64,000 bases of DNA. Source: Schaalia turicensis ACS-279-V-Col4. Its GTDB lineage: Bacteria > Actinomycetota > Actinomycetes > Actinomycetales > Actinomycetaceae. The stretch spans positions 175,157-239,156 of the forward strand of contig NZ_JH815208.1 of assembly GCF_000296505.1 (NCBI RefSeq). Reading direction: 5' to 3'. A model generated the notes under the pieces. The model did no database searches and was not told the origin of the DNA. It was given only the letters and a program-made list of their open reading frames with translations. Below are positions 44,856-53,384 of this stretch, piece after piece; within the stretch, counting starts at the first letter, position 1, and every line of letters starts with the position of its first letter. A program made the position numbers and the translations under genes.

Positions 44856-46175
44856 ATGACCACCAACGAAGAACTATTCACCCGTGCTTTAGGCGTGATT
44901 CCCGGCGGAGTTGATTCTCCCGTGCGCGCGTACGGATCCGTCGGCGGCGTCCCGCCGTTCATCACATCCGCGAAGGGCGCATATGTGAAGGACGCGACTG
45001 GGCGCACATACGTGGACCTGGTGTGTTCGTGGGGACCCGCCCTGCTGGGACACTCGCACCCAGCAGTCATCGAAGCCGTTCAGAAGGCGGCAGCGAAAGG
45101 CTTGTCGTTTGGTGCGCCGACCGAGGCGGAAGTTGAACTCGCCGAACTGATCCGTTCCAGGGTGAGCGCCGCCGAGCGCGTCCGTTTCGTCTCCACCGGC
45201 ACTGAAGCCACCATGACCGCCATGCGTCTGGCACGCGGAGCGACCGGTCGCGACCTGATCGTGAAGTTTGCCGGCTGCTACCACGGGCATTCTGACGCCT
45301 TGCTTGCGGCCGCCGGATCGGGTGTTGCTACCGGAGGTTTGCCCGGATCCGCGGGCGTGCCGACTGCGGTCACCGCTCAGACGATCGTGTTGCCCTACCA
45401 CGATGAGGTGGCCCTCGAAGAATGCTTTGCCACCCGCGGTCAAGAAATTGCCGCCGTCATCTGCGAAGGTGCGCCGGCCAATATGGGCGTCGTTGATCCC
45501 GGATCGTTCAACCTAGCGATTCGTCGCGTCACTGAAAAGTACGGTGCGCTGATGATCTTGGACGAGGTATTGACCGGCTTCCGCGTTTCCGCCGGCGGAA
45601 TGTGGGGCTTGCGTTCAGCATCCGAAGGTGGTTGGGCACCCGATCTTTTCGCGTTCGGGAAGGTTGTCGGTGGCGGTATGCCACTGGCGGCGGTCGGCGG
45701 ACGCGCAGATGTGATGAACCTGCTGGCTCCGCTCGGTCCCGTCTATCAGGCAGGAACCCTGTCCGGCAATCCGCTGGCGACCGCAGCCGGTATTGCCACC
45801 CTGAAGCTTGCCAATCAGGGCGTGTACGACCATGTTGACTCAGCCGCGCAGACGGTCATCGACATCGTGTCGTCCGCCCTTGTCGCCGAGGGTGTCCCCT
45901 TCGGCATTCAGCGCGCCGGTTCACTGTTCTCCATCGCATTTGGGGACGAGGCCGCGCAGGCTCCACTGATCAACTACGCCCAAATGCAGGCTCAGGACAC
46001 GTGGCGTCACCCGGCGTTCTTCCACGCTTTCCTTGATGCCGGCGTTTCCTTGCCACCGTCGCTCTTCGAAGCGTGGTTCGTGTCAGCCTCGCATGGCGAA
46101 CGGGAGTTTGAAGCAATTGCCGCGGCGGCTCCCATAGCGGCGCGCGCAGCGGCACGCGCCGTAAAGCCACAGTGA
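44856..46175 (+). CDS. hemL: Glutamate-1-semialdehyde 2,1-aminomutase
   Basis: 439 residues, PLP class III aminotransferase fold. [20 protein letters not shown] near the start, [42 protein letters not shown] segment ([13 protein letters not shown]), and the PLP lysine in [12 protein letters not shown] (about 270). It forms 5-aminolevulinate for HemB. GGAGAACCCG precedes the ATG. Terminator about 60 bases after the stop. Confidence 0.97.
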   Translation: MTTNEELFTRALGVIPGGVDSPVRAYGSVGGVPPFITSAKGAYVKDATGRTYVDLVCSWGPALLGHSHPAVIEAVQKAAAKGLSFGAPTEAEVELAELIRSRVSAAERVRFVSTGTEATMTAMRLARGATGRDLIVKFAGCYHGHSDALLAAAGSGVATGGLPGSAGVPTAVTAQTIVLPYHDEVALEECFATRGQEIAAVICEGAPANMGVVDPGSFNLAIRRVTEKYGALMILDEVLTGFRVSAGGMWGLRSASEGGWAPDLFAFGKVVGGGMPLAAVGGRADVMNLLAPLGPVYQAGTLSGNPLATAAGIATLKLANQGVYDHVDSAAQTVIDIVSSALVAEGVPFGIQRAGSLFSIAFGDEAAQAPLINYAQMQAQDTWRHPAFFHAFLDAGVSLPPSLFEAWFVSASHGEREFEAIAAAAPIAARAAARAVKPQ

Positions 46176-46233
46176 GGGCTCGCCGCGCCCCCACAATCTG
46201 ACGAGACTATCAGAGCACTACCCCCTGATAGGG

Positions 46234-46277
46234 CGTGCCCGCTACCTGGTTTCCCCGACAGCGGGCACGTCTTTCTA
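46234..46277 (+). terminator. Terminator of hemCDBL
   Basis: CGTGCCCGC (46234-46242) and GCGGGCACG (46261-46269) with an 18-nt loop, then TCTTTCT. Confidence 0.8.
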
Positions 46278-46284
46278 GACGCTT

Positions 46285-46360
46285 CTTCTACGCGAGTATC
46301 TTGAGGGAGCTACGGCTTAGAAGGGCGCGTAGAAGTCACGACTCATAAAAGCGCCGTAGC
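46285..46360. other. Interleaved inverted repeats (possible pseudoknot RNA)
   Basis: CTTCTACGCG (46285-46294) can pair with CGCGTAGAAG (46326-46335), and GCTACGGC (46309-46316) with GCCGTAGC (46353-46360). The two helices interlock, the topology of an H-type pseudoknot. No coding frame fits. It lies between the hemL and nagA terminators. Confidence 0.4.
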
Positions 46361-46402
46361 CCGCGGAGGCATTCCAACACAGCACACGTATGCCCTATAC
46401 GC

Positions 46403-46444
46403 CACGGTGTCCCCGCCGACTTGCTCATCAGCGGGGACACCGTG
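46403..46444 (-). terminator. Terminator of nagB-nagA
   Basis: Perfect 14-bp arms CACGGTGTCCCCGC (46403-46416) and GCGGGGACACCGTG (46431-46444) lie about 35 bases after the nagA stop. No clear T-run follows on the minus strand. Confidence 0.65.
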
Positions 46445-46477
46445 CGCTCAATGCGTGAAAACAGCAACCAGATTGGC

Positions 46478-47695
46478 CTACTTCAGACGCTGGCCTTCCC
46501 TGTAGACCTCAGCAACCTCAAAGCCCTCGGTAAAGACAACGGCATTCAGGACGACACCAGGCTCGAAAGTAAGGGTCACGCCAGCGCGTCCCTCGATTCC
46601 GAGCACCGCGGCGGGCGCACCAACGCCTGCGCGAACAACCTGTTCAATGCTCAAGAATCCGCCTCGCACCAAGCGTTGCAGTTCCTCGGCGATACGAGCC
46701 GTGCCACCGGCAATCGTGTCCGTTCCTGCAAGAACAGCAACACCGTCAGTGATGTCCACGTCCAAGCCACCTAGCTGGTAATGACCGTCGGGCATACCAG
46801 CGCCCGCCATCGCGTCGGTCACGAAGACAACGCCGTGTGGGTTTTCAGGCTCGACGAAGCGGACGACGTCAGACACCAAGTCAGCGTCCACGTGGATCGT
46901 GTCAGCAACCAGTTCAACAGCGACCTCACCCGCACGAGCAGCAGCGAGCAGTTCCCGGACAGGACCGGGAGCACGGTGCGTGATCCCAGGCATTGCGTTG
47001 AACAGATGCGTCGCAGTCTGTGGCAGAGTATTGAATCCGATCTGCTTCGCGTAGGCGGTCGTCTCGGCGATGACCTCGCGAGTACGAGACCCCGACGACA
47101 CCGTGTGCCCCCACGACGGGATTGCGCCGTAGTCCAACAGGAGCTTCGCAGCCTCGGTAGCACCTTCCACTTCGGGAGCGATCGTCATCGAACGAATGTA
47201 ACCCTTGCCCGCTTCAAGCCACGTGCGTAGCTCATCAATGTCGGGGTTACGTACCGCTTCCGGATTCTGCGCACCACACTTGTGAGGCGAAATGTACGGG
47301 CCCTCCATGTGGATGCCAATCAGATCACCGGACTCGCAGGCTACGACGAGTTCGCGGATCGCCGGCAATGGGTCCACCAACGACACCGTTGACGCCAGCA
47401 TTGCCGTCGTCCCCATCTGACGGTGAGCGTTGATCACCGTCATGATCTTTTCAAACGTCGGCTCATCCGGGAACGAGCATCCCCCGCCACCGTGGCAGTG
47501 AATGTCAATGAAACCCGGAGTAATCCAGCCCTTCACGGACTCGTCATACGGCAGAACCTCGACAACGCGACCATCCTTCACAACCAGGCCGGAACCACGC
47601 GTGTGACCGTCAGCGTCCAGTACCTGCCCGGTTAGAGTGACGACAGAGTCCTCGTCGACCAGTCCGTTGACTGGGAGTGCACCCGCGGCGCTCAT
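46478..47695 (-). CDS. nagA: N-acetylglucosamine-6-phosphate deacetylase
   Basis: 405 residues from the ATG that overlaps the nagB stop (ATGA). Amidohydrolase motifs: PGFIDIHCHGGGGCSF (metal His pair replaced by HCHG, as in NagA), HMEGPYISPHKCGAQN, catalytic VTDAMAGAGMPDG, and HLFNAMPGITHR. It removes acetate from GlcNAc-6-P so that NagB can deaminate the product. Standard length. Confidence 0.96.
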   Translation of the reverse strand: MSAAGALPVNGLVDEDSVVTLTGQVLDADGHTRGSGLVVKDGRVVEVLPYDESVKGWITPGFIDIHCHGGGGCSFPDEPTFEKIMTVINAHRQMGTTAMLASTVSLVDPLPAIRELVVACESGDLIGIHMEGPYISPHKCGAQNPEAVRNPDIDELRTWLEAGKGYIRSMTIAPEVEGATEAAKLLLDYGAIPSWGHTVSSGSRTREVIAETTAYAKQIGFNTLPQTATHLFNAMPGITHRAPGPVRELLAAARAGEVAVELVADTIHVDADLVSDVVRFVEPENPHGVVFVTDAMAGAGMPDGHYQLGGLDVDITDGVAVLAGTDTIAGGTARIAEELQRLVRGGFLSIEQVVRAGVGAPAAVLGIEGRAGVTLTFEPGVVLNAVVFTEGFEVAEVYREGQRLK

Positions 47696-48468
47696 CGCAG
47701 GATCTCCCACGCGTTCGTGTACACCTCCTTGTGGGCGAGCTTTGAGGCAGCCGCTTCGTCGAGCAGAACCGTGACGCTGGGGTGCCTCTGGATGATGGAC
47801 GCCGGCCAGAGAGCCGAAACGCCACCCTCGATCATCGCTGCAACCGCGTCAGCTTTGCCTTCTCCGGTGACGATCATCAGCAGGTGCTTCGCATCCATGA
47901 TCGTGCCCAGGCCCTGCGTCATGCAACGAGTCGGAACCTGGCTCACGTCGCCGTCGAAGAAACGAGAGTTATCTTCGCGAGTCTGCTTGGTCAACGCATC
48001 AACGTGCGTGCGCGACACCAGCGAACCACCCGGTTCATTGAAGCCGATATGACCATCTGAACCGATGCCGAGGATCTGCAGGGTCACGCCACCAGCAGCC
48101 TTGATTGCCTCGTCATAGTCTTTCGCTGCAGCCTCAAGATCGTCGGCGAAACCGTTGGGAACATTGAGGTTTTCTTCGGTCAGGCCGGTCTTGTCATCAC
48201 CGACGAGCTCGCGGGACAGTACCTTACGGTAGCCCTCTGGATGGTCCTCGGCGATGCCGACATACTCGTCAAGCGCGAACGCCTTGAAATCCGTTAGAGA
48301 GAACGTCCCCGCTGCGTGAGCATCGCGAATACGAGCATAAAGAGCCAAGGGAGTAGAACCCGTAGCAACACCCAGCGTCTTCACGTCGGCGACCGACAGG
48401 ACATCAATCAATTCCTTGATAGCGACGTCTGCAACTTCGTCAGCCGTCTTGAAAATACCGATCTGCAT
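47692..48468 (-). CDS. nagB: Glucosamine-6-phosphate deaminase
   Basis: 258 residues. LGVATGSTPLALYARI (substrate phosphate loop), FALDEYVGIAEDHPEGYR, ILGIGSDGHIGFNEPG with the catalytic His region, and TQGLGTIMDAKHLLMIVTGEGKA. It converts glucosamine-6-P to fructose-6-P and ammonia. First gene of the pair; regulator not in the window. Confidence 0.97.
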   Translation of the reverse strand: MQIGIFKTADEVADVAIKELIDVLSVADVKTLGVATGSTPLALYARIRDAHAAGTFSLTDFKAFALDEYVGIAEDHPEGYRKVLSRELVGDDKTGLTEENLNVPNGFADDLEAAAKDYDEAIKAAGGVTLQILGIGSDGHIGFNEPGGSLVSRTHVDALTKQTREDNSRFFDGDVSQVPTRCMTQGLGTIMDAKHLLMIVTGEGKADAVAAMIEGGVSALWPASIIQRHPSVTVLLDEAAASKLAHKEVYTNAWEILR

Positions 48469-48708
48469 GGTGTGGGACTCCTTTGATGACCCAAGTGCGT
48501 CTTTTAACCGATGCCATCAGTTTATGATTTGGACGATTGTCGCGGAATACGTTCACCGCATGTGCGAAGCGCGGTGGAATTATGCCCATAACGTAACGCC
48601 AATCACGCCACAGGAACCGGCGACCACAACACAACCCCGCCATTCGTTGAAATGGACTAGCCCCAAAAATTGGACTGGTTTCAGTCTAGGCGGTTAGCGC
48701 TTCAAGGG

Positions 48709-48797
48709 CGGAGACGGCGGGATTCGAACCCGCGGTACGCTTCAACACGTACACACCCTTAGCAGGGGTGCGCTTTCAGCCACTCAGCCACGTCTCC
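48709..48797 (-). tRNA. tRNA-Ser (anticodon GCT)
   Basis: Acceptor GGAGACG/CGTCTCC, anticodon loop CTGCTAA, long variable arm of class II type and T-loop GGTTCGAATCC. 89 nt with discriminator G; CCA is not encoded. Confidence 0.94.
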
Positions 48798-48893
48798 AGT
48801 ACGGAAGTACCCACTAATCCTAACGGGTTTCGATGCCGTGAGGGAAATTGGCGCATCGAAATCACATTACGAAAGCATGGCACTCCCCGATGG

Positions 48894-48925
48894 AGAGAAC
48901 TCGGCTCAGTCGAGCCGAGTTCTCT
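48894..48925 (-). terminator. Hairpin after the cell-wall-anchored protein gene
   Basis: AGAGAACTCGGCTC (48894-48907), loop AGTC, GAGCCGAGTTCTCT (48912-48925). About 23 bases beyond the stop. The final codons and the sequence after the stop form a 17-bp near-perfect tandem duplication (AACGATCAAC..., about 48936-48969). Confidence 0.7.
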
Positions 48926-48947
48926 CGTCCTCAGGAACGATCAACTG

Positions 48948-50630
48948 TTACGAACGATCAACCGTTACCGAGTCTTCATCCTTGCGACGACGAGATATCA
49001 GTGCACCAACACCCGCTAGACCAACAAGCACTGCCACTCCGAGAAGTCCCACAATCGATGCACCAGTGAGTGCAAGCGTGGATTCAGCTTTCTTCATCGG
49101 CCTCCCACTCAATGGTGTAGCCACTTCGTTTTTCCCACCGCTAGGCTTTGCCACCGCAAGTGCACGAATAGTTACCGGCTCTTGCATGGACTGCTCGAAA
49201 AGAATCTGAAGCGTCTGAGTTGCAGGGACCTTCACCGTAGGCTTCAAGATCTGGGTCGGTAGCTTCGCACTCCACGTGTCTCCATCAACCGTTCCAGCAA
49301 CCGGCTGATCGTCAACTTCAAGCATTGGAGCTTTAACTGCACACGCTTGAACCTTGGACTGATCTGCAACTGCACCCAGGGTTAAGGTAGCTTGGATCTG
49401 CGGGTCATCCTTTGAATCCAGCAGAACGTAGTCGGGCTTCTTCTTGGAAACACACGCAAGGTTTGCTTCGCCAGGAGCGCCCTTGCCATCCACCTTCGGA
49501 AGGTAGAGCGGATCGGGCGAGCAGGTTCCCTCCGCATCATTATTAAGCGAAGCAGTCCAGTTCGTTGATTCGATACCTGCATGCTTAATCGTCAGATATG
49601 TAACGTAAAGATCCGCCTGGGGGTTAGCAACTTGCTCAGCATTGGCGACAAGTTCGAAAGAGGCTTCTTCACCTTCGGTGACACTCTTTTGGGTTTGCCC
49701 CGTTATCCCCTTGTACTGCCAACGATCCTTGGTTTGGTGAGTAACGGTTGCAGTGCCCGACAGTTCAGCTTTTGAGGACTCCACAGTCACCGATTGCTGG
49801 GACTTCGAATCAATGTCGCACAACGCGTTTACGGTCGGGGCAACAGGAGCCTTTGCGCTGGTTGCGACCGTGAACGAGGGGACGTTTGCCAGATCCTTAC
49901 CGTCAACGTTCACCACCGGCGTGTGCGTTTCAGTCATGTCGTGATCTGCCGGAGCGGTGCGAGTGACGCTCACCGTTGCAGTCCAGACATTGTTTTCAAT
50001 AGTGCCAGTGGCACGCTTCCCATCGATCGTAACGACGGGGTCAGCAGGAAAAACAGGTTTGCCCGGCTCCGGTTGGGCTTGCGAGGCAATCTGCCAGGCT
50101 CCATACCTTTCATAACCCCACTCTGACGCGGGATTATGGTATGCACTGAGCCAGTAGGCGTTGTCGGGAAGCGTGCACGTTACCTCAACAGTTGATCCTT
50201 CGGGCATCTTTTGGCTGGCAGGAGTACAGGTTGCAGGCAGATGCTTCCGGTCCTTGGTGTCGATAAGAAACTCGACGTCGTAGTTAGTGAGTCGCCCCTT
50301 TTCGTTTTCGACGACGAATGTTGCCTTCTTTTCTTCCTTCACCTGCTGAAGCGGGATCGACACGGTGTAGTCAACGCTGACGTCTGCTTTCGGTTCAACG
50401 TCGAAACGGCTGGCGGCAAGTGGCTGGACGGTAGCGTCGCCGAGAGCCATTATGGGTCCCGGCTGAGTGTCAGCGTAGCGCGCACGCATGGTTCCGAACA
50501 TGCTCGAAGCCGGGCTGTATCGGTCGCCGGTCAGGTTCGCCCCGGCCGCCCATGCCGTCGGGGTGACTAGGATGCTGGTAGCAAGAACCACACATGTAGC
50601 GACTCCAGCAACACGCAGTTGAACTTTCAT
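48948..50630 (-). CDS. LAxTG-anchored surface protein, large, Ig-like
   Basis: 560 residues from the ATG chosen here; a start 4 codons earlier is possible. Signal peptide about 1-29 (VAGVATCVVLATSILVTPTAWA), a long extracellular beta-rich part with several cysteine pairs and repeating TVEV/VTVS patterns that look like Ig-type modules, then a sorting signal: LALTG, a hydrophobic helix (ASIVGLLGVAVLVGLAGVGAL) and ISRRRKDED. LAxTG is the motif used by class E sortases of actinobacteria. No known domain was recognised. An iron-box-like operator stands before it, so it may be produced under iron limitation (inference). Confidence 0.75.
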   Translation of the reverse strand: MKVQLRVAGVATCVVLATSILVTPTAWAAGANLTGDRYSPASSMFGTMRARYADTQPGPIMALGDATVQPLAASRFDVEPKADVSVDYTVSIPLQQVKEEKKATFVVENEKGRLTNYDVEFLIDTKDRKHLPATCTPASQKMPEGSTVEVTCTLPDNAYWLSAYHNPASEWGYERYGAWQIASQAQPEPGKPVFPADPVVTIDGKRATGTIENNVWTATVSVTRTAPADHDMTETHTPVVNVDGKDLANVPSFTVATSAKAPVAPTVNALCDIDSKSQQSVTVESSKAELSGTATVTHQTKDRWQYKGITGQTQKSVTEGEEASFELVANAEQVANPQADLYVTYLTIKHAGIESTNWTASLNNDAEGTCSPDPLYLPKVDGKGAPGEANLACVSKKKPDYVLLDSKDDPQIQATLTLGAVADQSKVQACAVKAPMLEVDDQPVAGTVDGDTWSAKLPTQILKPTVKVPATQTLQILFEQSMQEPVTIRALAVAKPSGGKNEVATPLSGRPMKKAESTLALTGASIVGLLGVAVLVGLAGVGALISRRRKDEDSVTVDRS

Positions 50631-50669
50631 GTCTACTCTCATTTCTGGGACTTTTTAGGCATGGCTACA

Positions 50670-50688
50670 TTACATTAGGCTCACCTTA
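50670..50688. promoter_or_regulatory. Candidate DtxR/IdeR iron box
   Basis: TTACATTAGGCTCACCTTA matches the 19-bp DtxR-family consensus TTAGGTTAGGCTAACCTAA at 15 positions. It lies about 40 bases upstream of the surface-protein start on the minus strand, where it would overlap the promoter. Confidence 0.6.
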
Positions 50689-50940
50689 TTTCAAAGGTGA
50701 AGGCACGCATCTATCCGCGCACCCTGACCCAAATAAAGCCCGTCCAGCACCCCTAAGATTCGGGCATTAGCCCTCATTAGCCCCAAGATCCAGCCCGCCG
50801 TAACACACCCGCCCCTCCAGATCAGAAAGATCAACAAGGGCAGAGTTTTGGTTCCACACGTGCATGGGCATCCACCGCACGTTTTGTTTGACCCATTGGT
50901 TGAGGCGAAGTTGTCGGAAGGTGTTTTCTTCAGCTGGTTT

Positions 50941-51730
50941 TGAAGGGTCCTGGGTTTTGTTCCTCGGTTTTATCGAGGAGGATAAGGGCTATGGCCCAAC
51001 ATTATTCGCAAGAGTTCAAAGCTTGAGCAGTGTGTCTTGTCAAGGAGCGGTTAAAACAGGACCCGGCATTGTCCATGAGGGTGTCAGTGGCGTGCGTCGG
51101 GGCAGATCCCCGATCACTACTCAGCCCACACACGTACCGGATAGGCGACCAGACCTTATGGAGCGTAACTTCCGCGCTAAGCACCCCCATCAGCTCTGGG
51201 TTGCTGATATTACCTATGTCCGCACCCGGGCCGGGTTCGTTTACACAGCGTTTGTCACCGATGTATTCTCACGCATGATTGTGGGCTGGTCCACCTGATC
51301 AACCATGCGAACCGAGGCATTGCCATTGGAAGCCCTTGATCAGGCGATTAGCCAGGCCAAAGGGGAATCTCGCCTCGCTGGCCCACCACAGTGATCATGG
51401 CTCTCAGTACGTCTCCAGCGCTTATGGAAGTTTGCTTGCCGAGCATAGTATCGCCTCGTCCACTGGAACAGTTGGAGACTCTTACGATAACGCTCTAGCA
51501 GAAACAATCAACAGGCTATACAAAACCGAGCTGATCTACTCCCAGACCTGAGCAGGAGTGACGGAGGTCGAGTTCGCGACAATAAACTGGGTCCACTGAT
51601 GGAACACCACTAGGCTCCACAAAGCTCTTGAGCACCACACCCCAACCAAGATCATCACAACTTATAACCAGACCCACGCCAGACAACTGGCACCCAATTT
51701 AAGAAGCAGAACAAAACCCAAGACACTTCA
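50941..51730 (+). mobile_element. Internally deleted IS3-family insertion sequence
   Basis: Terminal inverted repeats of 22 bp (50941-50962 and 51709-51730, 20 of 22 matches, outer end TGAAG) bound a 790-bp element, shorter than the 1.2-1.3 kb usual for IS3. Both sides carry TTT directly outside the repeats (50938-50940 and 51731-51733), fitting a 3-bp target duplication. It contains broken orfA and orfB remnants, so it cannot move on its own. Confidence 0.85.
50991..51700 (+). pseudogene. IS3-family transposase remnants (orfA and orfB)
   Basis: An orfA start MAQHYSQEFKA is cut by TGA after 11 codons; its frame continues AVCLVKERLKQDP. Then comes a fused orfB fragment with RNFRAKHPHQLWVADITYVR (first catalytic Asp) and FVTDVFSRMIVGW, followed by a stop at 51297. 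In other frames are HHSDHGSQY (second Asp) and SYDNALAETINRLYKTELI (catalytic Glu). Several stops and frameshifts plus the lost middle make it non-functional. Confidence 0.88.
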
Positions 51731-52077
51731 TTTCGCGCTCAAATTGACATGAGGCACCACGTACTTTTCATGACAGAAGTAGTATTTAGAAATTACAGAT
51801 AGACCCGGTAGCGTCTTCGCCACAACGACTGCACACAAGATCTCAGGGCAGCAGTAACCACGGACATTTTCTGGGGATACTTTCAGGGTAGAAAATCTAC
51901 CTTTGAGGACGGGCGGGAGGCTCAAAACCCTCCCGCTTGGCGTGGGTTTTATACCGCTTAGTCCAGATTACTTGTACTGCCGGCAATAAGGCTTTTAACT
52001 GTAAGTAGCAGATACACAAACATCCTGGTTTTACGCAATATTGCTGGTTAATACGAGAGGAAAGGAATTGGAACGGA
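51731..52077. other. Low-GC intergenic stretch before the LytTR gene
   Basis: No gene recognised. A hairpin GCGGGAGG/CCTCCCGC sits at 51913-51936. AGAGGAAAGG just before 52078 provides a ribosome-binding site for the next gene. Confidence 0.45.
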
Positions 52078-52551
52078 ATGAAATTCACGCTCACGATTGA
52101 TCCCGCCGTAACCGAAACTATCGTGACGGTAACGGCGCGGGAGGTCGATGCTGAGGTGCAAGCGATTCAAAGGCTTGCTTCCGGTAGCCTAGATAGCTCT
52201 TCCTCCCCCGCAGTCGAGCGCCCGCTTCGCCGCCTCATCGGGACAAGTGGCAATGACGCCACGGTGTTGGAAGTGCGTGCGATCCTCGCGTTCTTTACTG
52301 AAAAGAAAGCGGTGTTTGCCCACACCAGTAAGGGTGATTGGCGGATCAAAGCCCGAATGTACGAACTCGAAGAATCTCTACCTGCAGGCGATTTCGTACG
52401 TATTTCACAATCGGAGATTGTCAATATTGCCGCGATTAAGAAACTTGATCTTTCTTTCTCGGGAACGATTAGTGTGCAGCTAAAAGATGGCTCGCGCTAT
52501 TACGTCTCCCGCCGACAACTTCCAGCTTTCAAAGCCAAACTTGGAATCTAA
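52078..52551 (+). CDS. LytTR-domain DNA-binding protein
   Basis: 157 residues. The C-terminal ~95 residues are a LytTR domain: ILAFFTEKKAVFAHT, RMYELEESLPAGDFVRISQSEIVNI, and SGTISVQLKDGSRYYVSRRQLPAFKAKLG. There is no receiver domain; such short LytTR proteins are usually encoded with a DUF3021 membrane protein that holds them in check, and that partner follows 41 bases later. Base composition is AT-richer than the surroundings, and an IS remnant lies upstream, both suggesting acquisition. Confidence 0.9.
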   Translation: MKFTLTIDPAVTETIVTVTAREVDAEVQAIQRLASGSLDSSSSPAVERPLRRLIGTSGNDATVLEVRAILAFFTEKKAVFAHTSKGDWRIKARMYELEESLPAGDFVRISQSEIVNIAAIKKLDLSFSGTISVQLKDGSRYYVSRRQLPAFKAKLGI

Positions 52552-52592
52552 CCCCCGCAGAAAACCCCTAACTCACGCAAAGGATAAAACCC

Positions 52593-53036
52593 ATGGACAC
52601 TAAAAGCATAATTGGTCTCACCCTGGTAGGGGCTTGCATTGGGATCACTATCGGCACCAGTATCGAACTTATTTTTTCTTCTCTTTCCTCCTCTAGCTAT
52701 TACCCGGGAGCTCCAGAATTCTTAAACAGTTTTGGAAACGAAAACGTGGCAGTATTGATTGAGCGGCTTATTTACGCAGCCTACGGCATAATCAGCAGCT
52801 TCGCGGGGTTGCTTTATCGTAACGAAACCCGCCCGCTTATCCTCAATACCGCCCTGCATTTCGGGATCGTACTTATCTGTGGCATCGCAGCTGGCAGTTA
52901 CCTTAAATGGTGGAGCTCTAGCTTCGATATGCTCGGCGTAATCATCACAATAGTGCTTATCTATCTACTGATTTGGCTATTCAATTGGCTAGCGGCTCGC
53001 GCCGAAGTCAAAAAGATGAACCAAAAATTGCGATAA
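52593..53036 (+). CDS. DUF3021 family membrane protein
   Basis: 147 residues with four membrane helices (about 6-30, 58-76, 85-103, 111-132) and a basic C-terminal tail (RAEVKKMNQKLR). Size, topology and pairing with the LytTR gene match DUF3021, thought to act as membrane inhibitor of the LytTR regulator. Low GC like its partner; ATGGACACT start after AAAGGATAAAACCC. Confidence 0.8.
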   Translation: MDTKSIIGLTLVGACIGITIGTSIELIFSSLSSSSYYPGAPEFLNSFGNENVAVLIERLIYAAYGIISSFAGLLYRNETRPLILNTALHFGIVLICGIAAGSYLKWWSSSFDMLGVIITIVLIYLLIWLFNWLAARAEVKKMNQKLR

Positions 53037-53078
53037 AGCCGGGTTAAGCACCACCCCATCGACGACAACGAGGTGCAC

Positions 53079-53118
53079 AAAAAAGTGTCGTGACATTGCA
53101 AACGCAATGTCACGACAC
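53079..53118 (-). terminator. Terminator of tRNA-Ser(TGA)
   Basis: Perfect 15-bp stem (53085-53099 with 53104-53118) around a 4-nt loop; on the minus strand it is followed by TTTTTT (A-run 53079-53084 on plus). It lies 9 bases after the tRNA 3' end. Confidence 0.92.
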
Positions 53119-53127
53119 ATACCAGAG

Positions 53128-53214
53128 CGGAGGGCGAGGGATTCGAACCCCCGGTGCCATTGCTGACACAACGGTTTTCAAGACCGTCACCTTCGGCCAC
53201 TCGGTCAGCCCTCC
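53128..53214 (-). tRNA. tRNA-Ser (anticodon TGA)
   Basis: Acceptor GGAGGGC/GCCCTCC, anticodon stem ACGGT/ACCGT around loop CTTGAAA, long variable arm and T-arm GGTTCGAATCC. 87 nt; CCA not encoded. Confidence 0.95.
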
Positions 53215-53268
53215 AGTGGGATTCAGAGTACATGAAAAACATTCAAACTCAGAACCGAACAAACACCT

Positions 53269-53311
53269 GGGGCCGCGGAATGCATCATGATGACACAATC
53301 CGTGGCCCCAC
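53269..53311. terminator. Hairpin between tRNA-Ser and the AGE gene
   Basis: GGGGCCGCGGA and TCCGTGGCCCC pair with one G-T pair around an 18-nt loop. It probably ends the minus-strand AGE transcript before the tRNA. Confidence 0.55.
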
Positions 53312-53384
53312 GGTAAGCGAGAAGATCAGTCAAGCGTGGCCGGCCTCGTCAATCAGTAACGGAGCCACCACCCCACTGAGATTC

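Noticed and set aside
46421..46774. Plus-strand open frame over the nagA 3' end
   Set aside because: Starts inside the nagA terminator and is antisense to a well-conserved enzyme; sequence not protein-like.
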